Below are positions 26,892-36,475 of a stretch of DNA of 64,000 nucleotides, piece by piece. The position numbers and the translations under genes were made by a program. The first letter of the stretch is position 1. Every line of letters starts with the position of its first letter. Where the stretch lies: positions 1 to 64,000 of the forward strand of contig JBAXGW010000008.1 of the NCBI GenBank assembly GCA_037139195.1, given 5' to 3'. This DNA is from JBAXGW01 sp037139195. Lineage in GTDB: Bacteria > Bacteroidota > Bacteroidia > Bacteroidales > JAHJDW01. The notes under the pieces are model-generated. The model did not search any database. It was not told where the DNA came from and saw nothing but the letters and a program-made list of their open reading frames with translations.

Positions 26892-27662
26892 CTATTTTGT
26901 TATCACCACCTTTTTACTATTTACGAATGAATCGTTATTAATTTTAATAAAATAAATTCCATTTGTCAGATTATTTACATCAATGCTTTGCTTTTGATTT
27001 GCCATAATTGCAGTTTCAGCAACAACTAATTTCCCATTTATATCAAGCATTTGAAAAGACGAATTTTCAGGAACCTCAATATTCAAAATATCAGATGCTG
27101 GATTGGGATATAATAAGAAATTAGAAACGTTAATCTCATTATTACTAACAAAACAATAGTCAACCGTTGCAGGATCGCCATTTACAAATGCTTGTATAGA
27201 ATTAAAATCGCTTTGCGAAACAATATATCCCGTCTGTTTTTTAAAACGAATAACAATTAAAACTTTATCAGCTTCCAAAAAACCTCCCGAGACAGAAGAT
27301 GTGCTTGTTAAACGCAATTTTCTGTCAACCGCATTTAAACTAAAATATTCATCTAAATAAGTTGTTTTATCAATAATAGTAACAAAAGTAATTTTTGTTT
27401 CGTCAAATTGCATTATAAAATCTAAGCCCTGTATATTAACTGTACTTGAAATAGATACTGGAATATCGATAGAATCTTGATAATCTACGGAATTACACAA
27501 ATCGAACGCAACATTTAAGGATGCTGCAATTGATTTTTCATTCAAAACATTGCTTTCTATTTGAGAATAGCTATTATTAACAATAAATATTATAGATGCT
27601 ATTAAAACAAAATGAAACTTAAAACTTCTTGTACATTTTTTGGCATTGTGGCTCTTTATCAT
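26892..27662 (-). CDS. Secreted cohesin-like protein with T9SS sorting domain
   Basis: The 256-residue protein has an N-terminal signal (basic residues, then hydrophobic stretch to about residue 33). The cohesin-like beta-sandwich (about 50-170) includes IPVSISSTVNIQGLDFIMQ, FDETKITFV and VLIVIRFKK. The type A T9SS sorting domain (about 180-256) ends VNSKKVVITK. It is a close counterpart of the last 250 residues of the next gene product (27819-31217), so one arose by duplication of the other. Its partner may be the dockerin-like segments seen in neighbours (inference). The PHO-box-like promoter precedes it. Confidence 0.8.
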   Translation of the reverse strand: MIKSHNAKKCTRSFKFHFVLIASIIFIVNNSYSQIESNVLNEKSIAASLNVAFDLCNSVDYQDSIDIPVSISSTVNIQGLDFIMQFDETKITFVTIIDKTTYLDEYFSLNAVDRKLRLTSTSSVSGGFLEADKVLIVIRFKKQTGYIVSQSDFNSIQAFVNGDPATVDYCFVSNNEINVSNFLLYPNPASDILNIEVPENSSFQMLDINGKLVVAETAIMANQKQSIDVNNLTNGIYFIKINNDSFVNSKKVVITK

Positions 27663-27680
27663 GCTATTAATTTATAAAAA

Positions 27681-27725
27681 CAAAATTAAACCTTCAATAT
27701 TATTATAATCTTAATTCCATGTTAC
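27681..27725 (-). promoter_or_regulatory. PHO-box-like promoter of the cohesin-like gene
   Basis: On the minus strand GTAACAT, TTAAGAT and ATAATAT (27725 to 27697) with 4-bp spacers, an 8-bp spacer (TGAAGGTT), then the -7 element TAATTTTG (27688-27681), 18 bp from the start codon. Confidence 0.75.
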
Positions 27726-27769
27726 TTTTAAAATAATTTATTTTTTAGACGAGACACAATTTAAAAATC

Positions 27770-27801
27770 AAAAAGGCTGCCTATATATAAGCAGCCTTTT
27801 T
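27770..27801 (-). terminator. Intrinsic terminator
   Basis: AAAAAGGCTGC and GCAGCCTTTTT form a perfect 11-bp stem. It ends the gene at 27819-31217. Confidence 0.9.
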
Positions 27802-27818
27802 AAGCTTATTACATTTTG

Positions 27819-30800
27819 TTATTTTGCAATAATTATTTTTTGCATTTTCACAAAACTATCATTATAAATTTTTACGAAATAAACACCATTTGCTAAGTTG
27901 TTTAATTCTAAAGCTTGATTTTGATTTGCATTAATGCTAGCTTCCATAATTACTTGATTTCCGTTCATATCATACATTTGAACTTTTGAATTTTCAGAAA
28001 CTTGAACATTCAATTTGTCAGATGCAGGATTTGGATAGATACTAATAACTCTGTTGTTTTCAACTATGCTATTTGTTAAAGCAAATTCAGTATTACATAA
28101 ATCGCCATTAATATAAGCATTTACAGATGTTAAATCATTTTGAGTTACTGAGTTGCTTAATTTGTTAAAACGGATAATAATTGCATTTTTACCCGACTCT
28201 AAATAAGCACCATTTGTATTTGATGTAGCAGTAAATCTTAATGTTTTATCATTTTGATTAAAAGAAAAATACTCATCTAAATTGTCGTTTTGATCAATAA
28301 TAGTATTGAATTCTAATTTGCTTTCGTCGAATTTCAAAGAAAAATCAAGTCCTTGAATATTGTTAGAAGAGTTTACAGAAACTGGAACATCAATATAATT
28401 TTCAGAAACAACAGCGTTAGCTATATCAAATACAACTACGTCGCTAGTATTAGATTTCAACAAGCCATTAGCTGCAATTGAAGCATAATTACCATTAGCA
28501 TCGCCTAATAAAATACCTTTATAAGTTTCGCTTGTAATTAAAGGGCAATTGCTATAATCAGCAACAGTAACTGGCAAGTAAGAAGGAGTTACAGGTACGC
28601 GGAATTTTGAAAAACCAACATTATCATTCGAAGGATAAGAAGTAGAAATTTGATATGCAGCGTTATTTTGTAATCTTAAAGAATCAACAAAAATCCAATC
28701 TCTAGAAGGTTGACCATTTGATATGCCTGCTTGATCATAATTCCATGCTTGTTTAAATTCAGGAAGGTTTAATATTATTCTTTGGTTTGTTTGAGAAATA
28801 TCACCAGAACTAATAACACCGTCTAAATTAACGTCCATTGAAAGCATTTGATAAATTGAAGGAGTGAAAGCAGGGTTAGATGTAGCAACTTGTTTCATTA
28901 AAAAAACATCACCACCACCACTAATAACGGTCATTACTTCAGTTGTACCAAGAATTTGACGTTCAATAGAAATAGCTTCACCATTCCAAATATTGTAACT
29001 AAAATCACCAGCAGTATTAGGCTGAACAGCAGTAGCCGATTTGTTAGTTCCAGTTAATGTAGTACCATAAACATTAGTTATAGCATAAGTATTAGGGTTA
29101 GCAGCATCGTATTTAATCGGTTCGTTTAAGTTCCAAAATTTTAATGATGCAGTGAAAGTGCTATCTTTATAAGTAGAATAATTACCTTCTTTAACCGATT
29201 TATTTGGAGAAACACCATTATAATAACTTTCGTTTAAAGAAAGAATAGTAAAGAAAGCAGTATCAACAGATTGGAAATTTGCAGTTTTAGTAAATTCAAC
29301 ACTTAAAATGTTTCCAACACCAGCAAAAGTAGAACCTACAGGTGCATTTTGATTTAAAGAAACTGAAATATTTACTTGTTTTGCAGCTACGTTAATATAA
29401 TTTGTTATATCGTAATAAGAAGCATTTAACAAACTACTTGTTTTTGCAGTAACACCTGTTGGAGTAACTAAAGTAGCATCATAATCTAAAACCATATCAA
29501 AACCAATTACGTTTTCTATAGAATCAACAACAGCTATAGGAAGAGAGAATGTTGTTGGAAGACATGTATTTTTAGTATTTACAATTTTATAAGGAAGTGC
29601 ATTTGGATCAGCCACTTCTATAACTACAGCAGCAGAAGTAGTAATTGCACCTTTATTATCGTAAGATTTAGCAGTAATGCTAGCAGTACCTATTACACTT
29701 GTCCAATCGAAAGAATATGCTGAAGTAGCATCTTCACCTACTTTGATTCCATTTACATAAAACTCAACTTTTGTAATTGAACCATCAGAATCAGCAGCAT
29801 TAGCTGAAATAGTAACAACAGCGGGAGCTAAAACAGATGAACCAGTTGTTGGAGCAGTAAGACTTACTGTTGGAGGAACATTATTTAATCCAGTAATATC
29901 AATTCTTGAAGAAACAGCAGTAAGACCTCTGTCATCAGTAGCAGTTGCAGTAATTGAATGAGCACCTAAAGTACTTGTATAAGAAGCTTCAAATGGAGAA
30001 GAAACATCAGTTCCTACAGAAGTTCCGTCAACAAAAAATTCAACAGATGCAACAGTACCATCAACATCGCTAGATGAAGCTGTAATAGAAATTACATCAC
30101 CTATAACTGAAGTTGAACCAGTAGAAGGTGCAGTGATGCTTACAGTTGGAGCTTGATTATTAGCAACACTTACAACAACAGCTGCAGAAGTAGTAAAATC
30201 GCCTTCATTATCAGTTGCTTTAGCTGTGATAGATTGGTTTGCACCAGCAGTAGCATTCCAACTAATTGAGAATGGAGTTGTATTATCAACACCTAAAGAA
30301 GTAGCACCGTTGAAAAATTCAACAGAAGCAACAGTACCATCAGCATCTGCAGCAGTTGCTGAGATAGTAACTGCATCGCCAGTAATGATACTAGCACCAT
30401 TTGAAGGAGCAGTAATACTTACCGTTGGAGCTACAGGAGGTCCCCAAGTTTGAACTAAACTAGGTATAACTAATTCTCCATTTACAGGATTTTCAACAAC
30501 ATATTTTTCAGCTTGAAAAGCAGGATTTTGCAATTGAATATTTAGAGAAAAAGATAAAACACCATCTGTAGTAAATTGACCAATTAATACTTTATTGCTT
30601 GCACTTAAATCACTAGCACCTGCATTGTTTCCCCAAGAACCATTAGTAATAGAAAACAAATTACCACTTGTTGCACCAGCATCAAGCATAGATACATCTT
30701 GAGTACCAAAAGTTGCAATTGCAGGAACAGTTCCAGCAATCATTCCATCTTGAGTTGTAAGAGCAATACCCATTCTTGATGAAGTATTTCTAAGGCAATT

Positions 30801-31217
30801 GTTATCTATCACAAAATTACCTACGCCATTGTCTTCTGTTTTCATTATACCATTATTGCCAGCACAAGCTCCACCAGCAGTAATATATGAATCAAGATTA
30901 GCAGTTCTCTTTTTAGCATTAGCAGCGCTTAATGTAGGAGAAACTCCACCATAGTTTGGTTCATTATAAAAAGAAGTGGTGGTACTAATTGAAAGGGGGT
31001 GTGTAGCACTACCATACGCCATTTTGAATTTATAGCCTGGCAACATGTCTACATACACTCTATAAGTAACTGATCCAATAGGAAGAGTTGGGTCTGCTGC
31101 ATTATCAGCTGCATTGGCAATGTAGTATTTTTCAACTACTACGCCTTCTAGCCCGTTTTGCGCTTGTGCAAACGATCCAAGAAAGCAAAGTCCTAATCCA
31201 AAAAATATTTTTTTCAT
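27819..31217 (-). CDS. Multidomain secreted protein: shared N-terminal domain, Ig-like repeats, cohesin- and dockerin-like parts, T9SS
   Basis: The 1132-residue protein starts with a signal peptide (1-19) and the shared domain (about 20-258), which is nearly identical to that of the phosphoesterase fusion. Next come three Ig-like repeats of about 90 residues (TVSITAPSNGASI, DGTVASVEFFNG, ITAKATDNEGD), a cohesin-like domain (about 540-690), a dockerin-like calcium loop (SMDVNLDGVISSGD), a second cohesin-like domain (about 930-1050) and a type A T9SS domain (about 1058-1132). No catalytic motif is seen, so it is probably a surface scaffold or binding protein. No PHO-box-like array was found in its leader. 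Confidence 0.85.
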   Translation of the reverse strand: MKKIFFGLGLCFLGSFAQAQNGLEGVVVEKYYIANAADNAADPTLPIGSVTYRVYVDMLPGYKFKMAYGSATHPLSISTTTSFYNEPNYGGVSPTLSAANAKKRTANLDSYITAGGACAGNNGIMKTEDNGVGNFVIDNNCLRNTSSRMGIALTTQDGMIAGTVPAIATFGTQDVSMLDAGATSGNLFSITNGSWGNNAGASDLSASNKVLIGQFTTDGVLSFSLNIQLQNPAFQAEKYVVENPVNGELVIPSLVQTWGPPVAPTVSITAPSNGASIITGDAVTISATAADADGTVASVEFFNGATSLGVDNTTPFSISWNATAGANQSITAKATDNEGDFTTSAAVVVSVANNQAPTVSITAPSTGSTSVIGDVISITASSSDVDGTVASVEFFVDGTSVGTDVSSPFEASYTSTLGAHSITATATDDRGLTAVSSRIDITGLNNVPPTVSLTAPTTGSSVLAPAVVTISANAADSDGSITKVEFYVNGIKVGEDATSAYSFDWTSVIGTASITAKSYDNKGAITTSAAVVIEVADPNALPYKIVNTKNTCLPTTFSLPIAVVDSIENVIGFDMVLDYDATLVTPTGVTAKTSSLLNASYYDITNYINVAAKQVNISVSLNQNAPVGSTFAGVGNILSVEFTKTANFQSVDTAFFTILSLNESYYNGVSPNKSVKEGNYSTYKDSTFTASLKFWNLNEPIKYDAANPNTYAITNVYGTTLTGTNKSATAVQPNTAGDFSYNIWNGEAISIERQILGTTEVMTVISGGGDVFLMKQVATSNPAFTPSIYQMLSMDVNLDGVISSGDISQTNQRIILNLPEFKQAWNYDQAGISNGQPSRDWIFVDSLRLQNNAAYQISTSYPSNDNVGFSKFRVPVTPSYLPVTVADYSNCPLITSETYKGILLGDANGNYASIAANGLLKSNTSDVVVFDIANAVVSENYIDVPVSVNSSNNIQGLDFSLKFDESKLEFNTIIDQNDNLDEYFSFNQNDKTLRFTATSNTNGAYLESGKNAIIIRFNKLSNSVTQNDLTSVNAYINGDLCNTEFALTNSIVENNRVISIYPNPASDKLNVQVSENSKVQMYDMNGNQVIMEASINANQNQALELNNLANGVYFVKIYNDSFVKMQKIIIAK

Positions 31218-31529
31218 TTTATTTTTTTGTTTATATTTGTTAATAATTTATAAGTTAAATAATTAGTTCGCAAGATTTTTTATTGATTTATTTATTACTT
31301 CTTTATAAGTCAGTCCCGCGCTATTAATAGCTAGGACTGACTTTGAAGTTATAGCAAGTTTGTTAATTTCCCTTAATACCGTAAGTTTTTTTTGGTTTAA
31401 CTTCTACTTTAGTTTATCATGAGCCTATCGATAAGTTTTGTCTGATAGTTACTCCGAGAGTAGTTGAAGTTCATTTGCCATATTAGCGTTAAAAACTTGC
31501 ATAAGGCTACCACTTGCATTAATTAATTA
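31218..31529. other. Intergenic region with hairpin and degenerate repeat words
   Basis: It contains the strong hairpin at 31307-31343 and, at about 31410-31470, GAGCCTATCGATAAGT and ACTCCGAGAGTAGTTGAAG-like words of the dispersed GC-richer repeat class. No promoter of the PHO-box type and no gene was recognised. Confidence 0.5.
31307..31343 (-). terminator. Strong hairpin, likely terminator
   Basis: AAGTCAGTCC and GGACTGACTT pair perfectly over 10 bp, enclosing the self-complementary GCTATTAATAGC. The T run on the minus side is weak. It is 190 bp downstream of the beta-helix gene. Confidence 0.6.
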
Positions 31530-33266
31530 TTATTTTGATAAAGGAGCACCGAAAGCATTAACAAAAATACTTAAGTCGTCAACGTCCACATCTCCGTCAT
31601 TATCTAAATCCGATGGAGTGGTTTGTTGAGAAGTTAAAACTTGGTTTAAAGCCCATTCCGACAACCAGCTAGTTTTGTTTGCATCAAAAGCACCTCTAAA
31701 ATTTACTGCAGAGAAGAAACCATCTGCAGGTGCAGTAATTGTAGAAGCAATATTTGTTAAAGGAGTTACGTGGAAAGGATTTGTAGTATAAGAAGTATGA
31801 GCAGCAGTATTCCAAGCCCAATTAGCATCGATACCAGGAACAGAAGCTACTACAGAGTTGCCATCTGTTGTAGTAAATTGAGTTAAATCAGCAGCAGATG
31901 CAGCAGTTGCAGCTTTCCATATTTTATTGAAACCAGTAGAACCTGTTGCAGGATTTGTAGTCAAAGAACCTTTAGTAATAGGATATTGATTTGTAGGAGT
32001 ATTACCAAAACCAATAAATGTATTGTTTTTAACTATTAACGATTGATATTGAGAATTTCCACTTCCATTATTATAAGCGTTTGAAGTATTGGTCCAGTTA
32101 TCATAGCCATCGCCTTTAGCAGTTGCAGTAGAACGAGAAGTTGCTAAATGCAAGCCTGATCTAAAACCTGCAAAAATTGAGTTATAAATTTCGCCTTGAG
32201 TATTTTCTTTTGCTTGAATTGCAGCAGCACCTGAATTATCAGAAGCAGGAATTACATGTCCATTACCAATTAAAGTTACATTATAAATAAATGGATGCGA
32301 TTTTAACGTTCCATTAATAGAAAAATCAGCAAGATCTTTAGCATCGTCTGCATCTGCTTCAAAACCATTATCCGTAGAATGCAATCCAGTTATAGAATCA
32401 CCAGCTATACCAAATAAAAACTGAGCTTTACCCGACCAACCTAAGTCATAATCGAAAAAATCATCATTTCCAAATAATACAGAAGCGTACTTTATATTTA
32501 CTTTACCCCCAAATAATTCGATATTATCATCAGCACAAGCAATAATTTCAATATGTTCAATTGTAGTTCCGCTACCAACAGATCCTAAAGAAAGACCATT
32601 TAGTTCGTTACTAACAGCTAAAATAGCACCTGCATTTCTAATAGAAACATATCTTAAAATTCCCGAATTATCAGCATCATCAGCCGTTGGAAAAGCTGCA
32701 TCACCAGCACCATATAAATCTCTTCCATTTGATGCAGAAAAACCTTCAATGAAACCAACACCATTTGTACCTCCATAATAAGTATTTCCTACTTTTAAAT
32801 TATTTGTTGCTTTACCTAAAAGAACAACACCACCCCATTGACCCACATTTGTCATTGAGTAAGTTCCGTCCATAGGATCAGCAGCAGCAGCAAATACAAT
32901 TGGGCATTCTTTTTTTCCATCAGCAATAATTTTACCGCCTCTTTCAATGATAAGAGCAGTAGCATTAGCAGGGTCTGCAGCTGTTGCTCCTTTGATTAAT
33001 GTTCCAGGTTGAATTGTTAACGTAATGCCATTAGGCACATAGATTTTTTGATCTAAGGTATAAACATTACCACAAGTAAGTGTTTGATTAGCTAATAGTT
33101 CTCCATTGGCGTTTACTCCTAGAGTGCTCATAAGTACAGTTGCTCTAGAGCTAACAACAGGGCATCCGCATTCTGCACCTAAATTTGTTTGAGCAAAACC
33201 AGTTGTAATTGTCATCGCTGCAATTACAGCCGACGAAATTAAATTTGTAAAAGTGTTCTTTTTCAT
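31530..33266 (-). CDS. Secreted beta-helix-like protein with C-terminal dockerin-like motif
   Basis: The 578-residue protein has a signal peptide (about 1-25, ending GFAQ). The body resembles a Bacteroidota family often labelled only by its secretion signal. It has LTIQPGTLIKG, IIERGGKIIADG, GQWGGVVLLG, IEGFSASNGRDLYG, YVSIRNAG and the FFDYDLGWSGKAQF stretch, consistent with a right-handed beta-helix. The C-terminus DLDNDGDVDVDDLSIF is a calcium-binding dockerin-like loop instead of a T9SS domain, so it may dock to one of the cohesin-like neighbours (inference). I chose the ATG at 33266, which starts the signal peptide, over 33296. The PHO-box-like promoter precedes it. Confidence 0.8.
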   Translation of the reverse strand: MKKNTFTNLISSAVIAAMTITTGFAQTNLGAECGCPVVSSRATVLMSTLGVNANGELLANQTLTCGNVYTLDQKIYVPNGITLTIQPGTLIKGATAADPANATALIIERGGKIIADGKKECPIVFAAAADPMDGTYSMTNVGQWGGVVLLGKATNNLKVGNTYYGGTNGVGFIEGFSASNGRDLYGAGDAAFPTADDADNSGILRYVSIRNAGAILAVSNELNGLSLGSVGSGTTIEHIEIIACADDNIELFGGKVNIKYASVLFGNDDFFDYDLGWSGKAQFLFGIAGDSITGLHSTDNGFEADADDAKDLADFSINGTLKSHPFIYNVTLIGNGHVIPASDNSGAAAIQAKENTQGEIYNSIFAGFRSGLHLATSRSTATAKGDGYDNWTNTSNAYNNGSGNSQYQSLIVKNNTFIGFGNTPTNQYPITKGSLTTNPATGSTGFNKIWKAATAASAADLTQFTTTDGNSVVASVPGIDANWAWNTAAHTSYTTNPFHVTPLTNIASTITAPADGFFSAVNFRGAFDANKTSWLSEWALNQVLTSQQTTPSDLDNDGDVDVDDLSIFVNAFGAPLSK

Positions 33267-33327
33267 AAAAAATAAAATTAAGTTTAAAGATTTCATATTT
33301 AGAGATTCATCGTTATGATGAACAGGG

Positions 33328-33372
33328 CAAATTTATAAACCTAATGTTAAGTAGATGTATGATTTGTGTTAT
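33328..33372 (-). promoter_or_regulatory. PHO-box-like promoter of the beta-helix gene
   Basis: On the minus strand ATAACAC, CATACAT and TTAACAT (33372 to 33344) with 4-bp spacers, an 8-bp spacer (TAGGTTTA), then the -7 element TAAATTTG (33335-33328). Confidence 0.75.
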
Positions 33373-33512
33373 TTAATGATTGCTTTTTCGTTAATTAATT
33401 GGTTCCAAAAAATTGAATTTTTAACAGTTAAATAACAAAGTATTAACATGAAAACAACATTGGTTTTTGAAGTGACTGATTTTGTAGCACAATAGAAAAA
33501 TCATAAAACAAC

Positions 33513-33544
33513 AAAACCCCAATATTCTGAAAAATATGGGGTTT
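33513..33544 (-). terminator. Intrinsic terminator
   Basis: AAACCCCAATATT and AATATGGGGTTT pair with one bulge. It follows the small gene at 33593-33856 and supports that gene being real. Confidence 0.75.
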
Positions 33545-33592
33545 ATATTTTATTGCGAAACTAATCACAAATCAATTTGCTATGCTAAATAT

Positions 33593-33856
33593 TTATTGAA
33601 GGAGCATTTTTCTTTGTTCAATCATTAGCATTCTGGCTTCACGTCTTTCCTTATTCTCAATATTGTTTTTTTGAGTTCTATTTTCTAATTCTTTTATATC
33701 TTCAACCAAAAGTCTACGCATTTCACGCCTATACCTTTCTGCTGTTAGATATTCAGCCTGATCTATATTGCGAACTAAATAGCTAGCTGAATTAGCATCA
33801 ACTTGATTGATAGTTTTACTATTATTTTTTTCAACTTTATTTATTTGTTTTTTCAT
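33593..33856 (-). CDS. Small charged hypothetical protein
   Basis: An 87-residue protein rich in Lys, Arg and Glu, mostly helical (about 30-80, AEYLTAERYRREMRRLLVED), without signal peptide or membrane segment. I do not recognise it. A terminator 50 bp downstream and an ATG preceded by AT-rich sequence support expression. No partner gene is obvious. Confidence 0.6.
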   Translation of the reverse strand: MKKQINKVEKNNSKTINQVDANSASYLVRNIDQAEYLTAERYRREMRRLLVEDIKELENRTQKNNIENKERREARMLMIEQRKMLLQ

Positions 33857-34017
33857 ATATTTATAGTTTTTGGTTCAATGAAATTATTTGTTATTTATTT
33901 TATTATGACCCATCTGCGCTCTGCAAACCAAATAAAACAGGCTAATAAGTGTCTTTCCTTAAATCAGCAAGCTATTTGTTCTTTTTCTAGATAGTCTCCG
34001 CTCAGTCTGCGTGATTA

Positions 34018-34100
34018 AAGTCGATGTTTTTCTAAACCCAACATAGTGGCTGTTTAGAAACTTCGTAATCGAGACGGAGTTTATGGACAGCCTCTAATTA
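34018..34100. repeat. Dispersed inverted-repeat element, copy 1
   Basis: GGCTGT (34048-34053) pairs with ACAGCC (34087-34092), with AAACT and AGTTT words inside. The same words, in the same order, recur at 56371-56525. Both copies sit immediately 3' of a minus-strand gene and run into its stop codon (CTAATTAG or CTAGTTAG at the border). Confidence 0.6.
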
Positions 34101-34874
34101 GTCCTTTATACACCTAATACTAAAACCATAGTTTTTAGGTCCATAATATCTGAAAACAGATGATTTATTGTAATCTAATCCACGATAATAAGCTTCGTTT
34201 CCATTTAATGACGAAGACCACCAAAAGCCAATTTTTGTGGTAGATGGAATACTCCAAACACCATTAAACATACAAGCTCCTCCGCCTTTGGCATTGAAAC
34301 CACTTTCATTAGTTCCCCATACAACGTATTTGTCGTACGATTCCGACCAGCCAATTTGTTCTTTTAGTTTATCTCCTTCTTTTGCACCTCTCCAATTAAG
34401 CTTATCTAATTCTGAAGCATTCATTCCCAAAAACAATTCTAATTCTTTCCATTCACTATCGCTTGGTATATGCCATCCATCAGGAGCAAGGTTTCTTGTG
34501 TCTTCAACAGCAAACCAGTTATACAGATAACCATATTTGCACCCTTTGTAATTCTGTGAATTTGCATCTATATTCTCAATAACACAATATGCACCAGAGT
34601 CTGAATTATTCCAGAAAGCAGTATCAAACATTTGCCCGATTTGAGGCAATTTTATAGTGTCTCCATTTGAATATCTAGAAACTTTTAAATTTTCCGCCAT
34701 CCACCATTTATTACCAATCTTAACGGTTTTATAGGTATTGCCATCAATATCGGTCATGGTGCCAGTTTCAATTTTTGTTGTTGCTTTTTCCTTTTTGCAG
34801 CCATTGGCAAATACTACAAATGCTATTGCAACAAGGATAAAAACGAATGAGCTAAATTTTATTGTATTATTCAT
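34098..34874 (-). CDS. FISUMP-domain lipoprotein
   Basis: The 258-residue lipoprotein has a lipobox ending in Cys26 (FANGC). The rest matches the Fibrobacter succinogenes major paralogous domain (FISUMP): MTDIDGNTYKTVKIG, WWMAENLKVSRY, YGYLYNWFAVED, NLAPDGWHIPSDSEW, NESGFNAKGGG and the closing YYGPKNYGFSIRCIKD. These surface proteins are abundant in Bacteroidota and Fibrobacteres, with unknown function. It stands alone between two dispersed repeats; no PHO-box-like array was found upstream. Confidence 0.85.
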   Translation of the reverse strand: MNNTIKFSSFVFILVAIAFVVFANGCKKEKATTKIETGTMTDIDGNTYKTVKIGNKWWMAENLKVSRYSNGDTIKLPQIGQMFDTAFWNNSDSGAYCVIENIDANSQNYKGCKYGYLYNWFAVEDTRNLAPDGWHIPSDSEWKELELFLGMNASELDKLNWRGAKEGDKLKEQIGWSESYDKYVVWGTNESGFNAKGGGACMFNGVWSIPSTTKIGFWWSSSLNGNEAYYRGLDYNKSSVFRYYGPKNYGFSIRCIKD

Positions 34875-34933
34875 AATCTACAATTGATAAAAATTAATCT
34901 TAGTTCTGTTCTATAATATTTTAGTTTTATTTG

Positions 34934-35085
34934 TTGCCTTAGGCAACTTTTATATTGCACAGTGTAACACAGTGTTTTATCACAGAGTTTCACTGTTTTC
35001 TTGGTTTTCTCTGTGCAACACTGTGTTTCTACTCTGTGTCACACTGTGTAATTAGAGTGCTTGCTTTAGCAAGCTTTTGCCCCGG
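34934..35085. repeat. Dispersed 150-bp repeat, copy 1
   Basis: This stretch repeats with clear similarity at 49806-49954. It is built from CACAGTGT/ACACTGTG words facing each other, giving a large imperfect palindrome with a TTTTCTTGGTTTTC centre. It begins with TTGCCTTAGGCAA and ends after the self-complementary GCTTGCTTTAGCAAGC. It lies between two minus-strand genes. Confidence 0.75.
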
Positions 35086-35110
35086 AACCCATATTCTTTA
35101 AAACACAACC

Positions 35111-36433
35111 TTAGTCTTTAATAAATCTTTCGCTTAATACAGTATTACCACAATAAACTCTAATTAAATAAATACCTGGATTTAAATTCGTAGCATCTAT
35201 GTTTTCACTAATATCTCCTGAAATTTTCCCAAGTTTTTCCCCAATTTCAATATTCCCAAACGAATTATAAACCTCGTATCGAGTTTCTTCATTTTCAATA
35301 TTGTTTGTTTCTAGCGTAAACAGCGAATGAACAGGGTTTGGATAAAGTTTAATTTTTTTGTCTTGATTGCCTAAATTTGGGCAAACCAAACTAATATCTC
35401 TATTTAAACACGATCCAGGGTAACAACATAATGTGTCTATATTAAAATTTGCATTTTTATCGTAATTGCAAGCCAAAGGATCCATACAGCCAACATAACG
35501 ACGGACTTTGCACGAATCATTAGAATGAATAGCAAAAACAGTATCGTTAAATTCATTATAATTAACATTTAAACATCCACATAAAAACGGATACGTTAAA
35601 AACGGTGAGCGATATTCGCCATTTTGAAAATCAGCATTTTTAGCAACATAATTTTGAATAGTAGGATTCTGCCCTTTTGGTTTTGGATTATAAACTTGCA
35701 AGTTTAGTTCAAATGATATTTCGCCTTTGGTAGTAAGCTGTGCAACCAAAATATAATTAGAATCTACATTAACACCCTTAACGCCCGTGCATTGAAGTGA
35801 TGCTGAATTGCTAATAAACTCAGTTTTAGTTTTAGAAGAACCAAAAATTGTAGAATCAGTAAATCCAGAGCCGAGCCATGAGCTAGGAACACTATCCATT
35901 ATAGAAATACCATCGGCATTTGTTAAAGGAACTCCAGCAAGAGCATCATTATTAGTGAGCAAGCCTCCAACAATAGATGCACTTCCTCCGTCGTTATTGG
36001 CTCCACCAACAAAAGAGCCATCATTATCCATAAATTTGGGAACACCTGCATAAGTTAGGGTCGCCTTCTTTGAAATTTGACCTATTGTTATCCAAGAATC
36101 AAGAGCTACAGTATTAGAGCCATAATAATTTTTAATAATATCCTTTGCAAATAGGGTTCCTCTATCGCTATTATTAAAAAATGCATGAGTACTCGAAAAT
36201 TTAAGCGTATGATTTGAATTACCATATATTTTCTTCAGTTTGCACCCTGGTTTTAATTTAACATAAATTCTATACGTTTTTGTTCCAACTTCAATTTTGC
36301 CACCCGTAGTATCTGTTGCATCATTAGCATTAGCTACATAGTAAGTTTCAACTAAAACATTTTTTATAGCATCTTGAGCCTGAATAGAAAAGGCAAAAAA
36401 TAAAAATGCTATTAATAATAAAGCAGGTTTCAT
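35111..36433 (-). CDS. Shared-domain secreted protein with GCMDPLACNY-type motif and T9SS domain
   Basis: The 440-residue protein has a signal peptide (about 1-20) and the most divergent copy of the shared domain (about 21-290, VETYYVANAND, TYRIYV, PGCKLKKIYG, ILVAQLTTKG, ISFELNLQVYNP). A cysteine-rich stretch (about 300-360) contains GCMDPLACNYDKNANF, a motif seen in many surface proteins of Bacteroidota. The C-terminus is a type A T9SS domain (about 365-440, KLYPNPVHSLF, ending SERFIKD). I chose the ATG at 36433 as start of the signal peptide. It follows the TonB receptor by 42 bp, so they are one operon. Confidence 0.82.
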   Translation of the reverse strand: MKPALLLIAFLFFAFSIQAQDAIKNVLVETYYVANANDATDTTGGKIEVGTKTYRIYVKLKPGCKLKKIYGNSNHTLKFSSTHAFFNNSDRGTLFAKDIIKNYYGSNTVALDSWITIGQISKKATLTYAGVPKFMDNDGSFVGGANNDGGSASIVGGLLTNNDALAGVPLTNADGISIMDSVPSSWLGSGFTDSTIFGSSKTKTEFISNSASLQCTGVKGVNVDSNYILVAQLTTKGEISFELNLQVYNPKPKGQNPTIQNYVAKNADFQNGEYRSPFLTYPFLCGCLNVNYNEFNDTVFAIHSNDSCKVRRYVGCMDPLACNYDKNANFNIDTLCCYPGSCLNRDISLVCPNLGNQDKKIKLYPNPVHSLFTLETNNIENEETRYEVYNSFGNIEIGEKLGKISGDISENIDATNLNPGIYLIRVYCGNTVLSERFIKD

Positions 36434-36475
36434 ACAATTAATTTTAATAATTTTTGATTTCACGTAATTAGTATA

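Larger units (their letters stand above)
33267..33592. other. Intergenic region: promoter and terminator
   Basis: It holds the PHO-box-like promoter of the beta-helix gene (33328-33372) and the terminator of the small gene at 33593 (33513-33544). Between them, 33373-33512 is plain AT-rich sequence with no gene that I can see. Confidence 0.6.

Noticed and set aside
31218..31300. PHO-box-like array before the 1132-residue gene
   Set aside because: TTAACTT and TTAACAA occur 15 bp apart, out of the 11-bp phase, and no -7 element was found.
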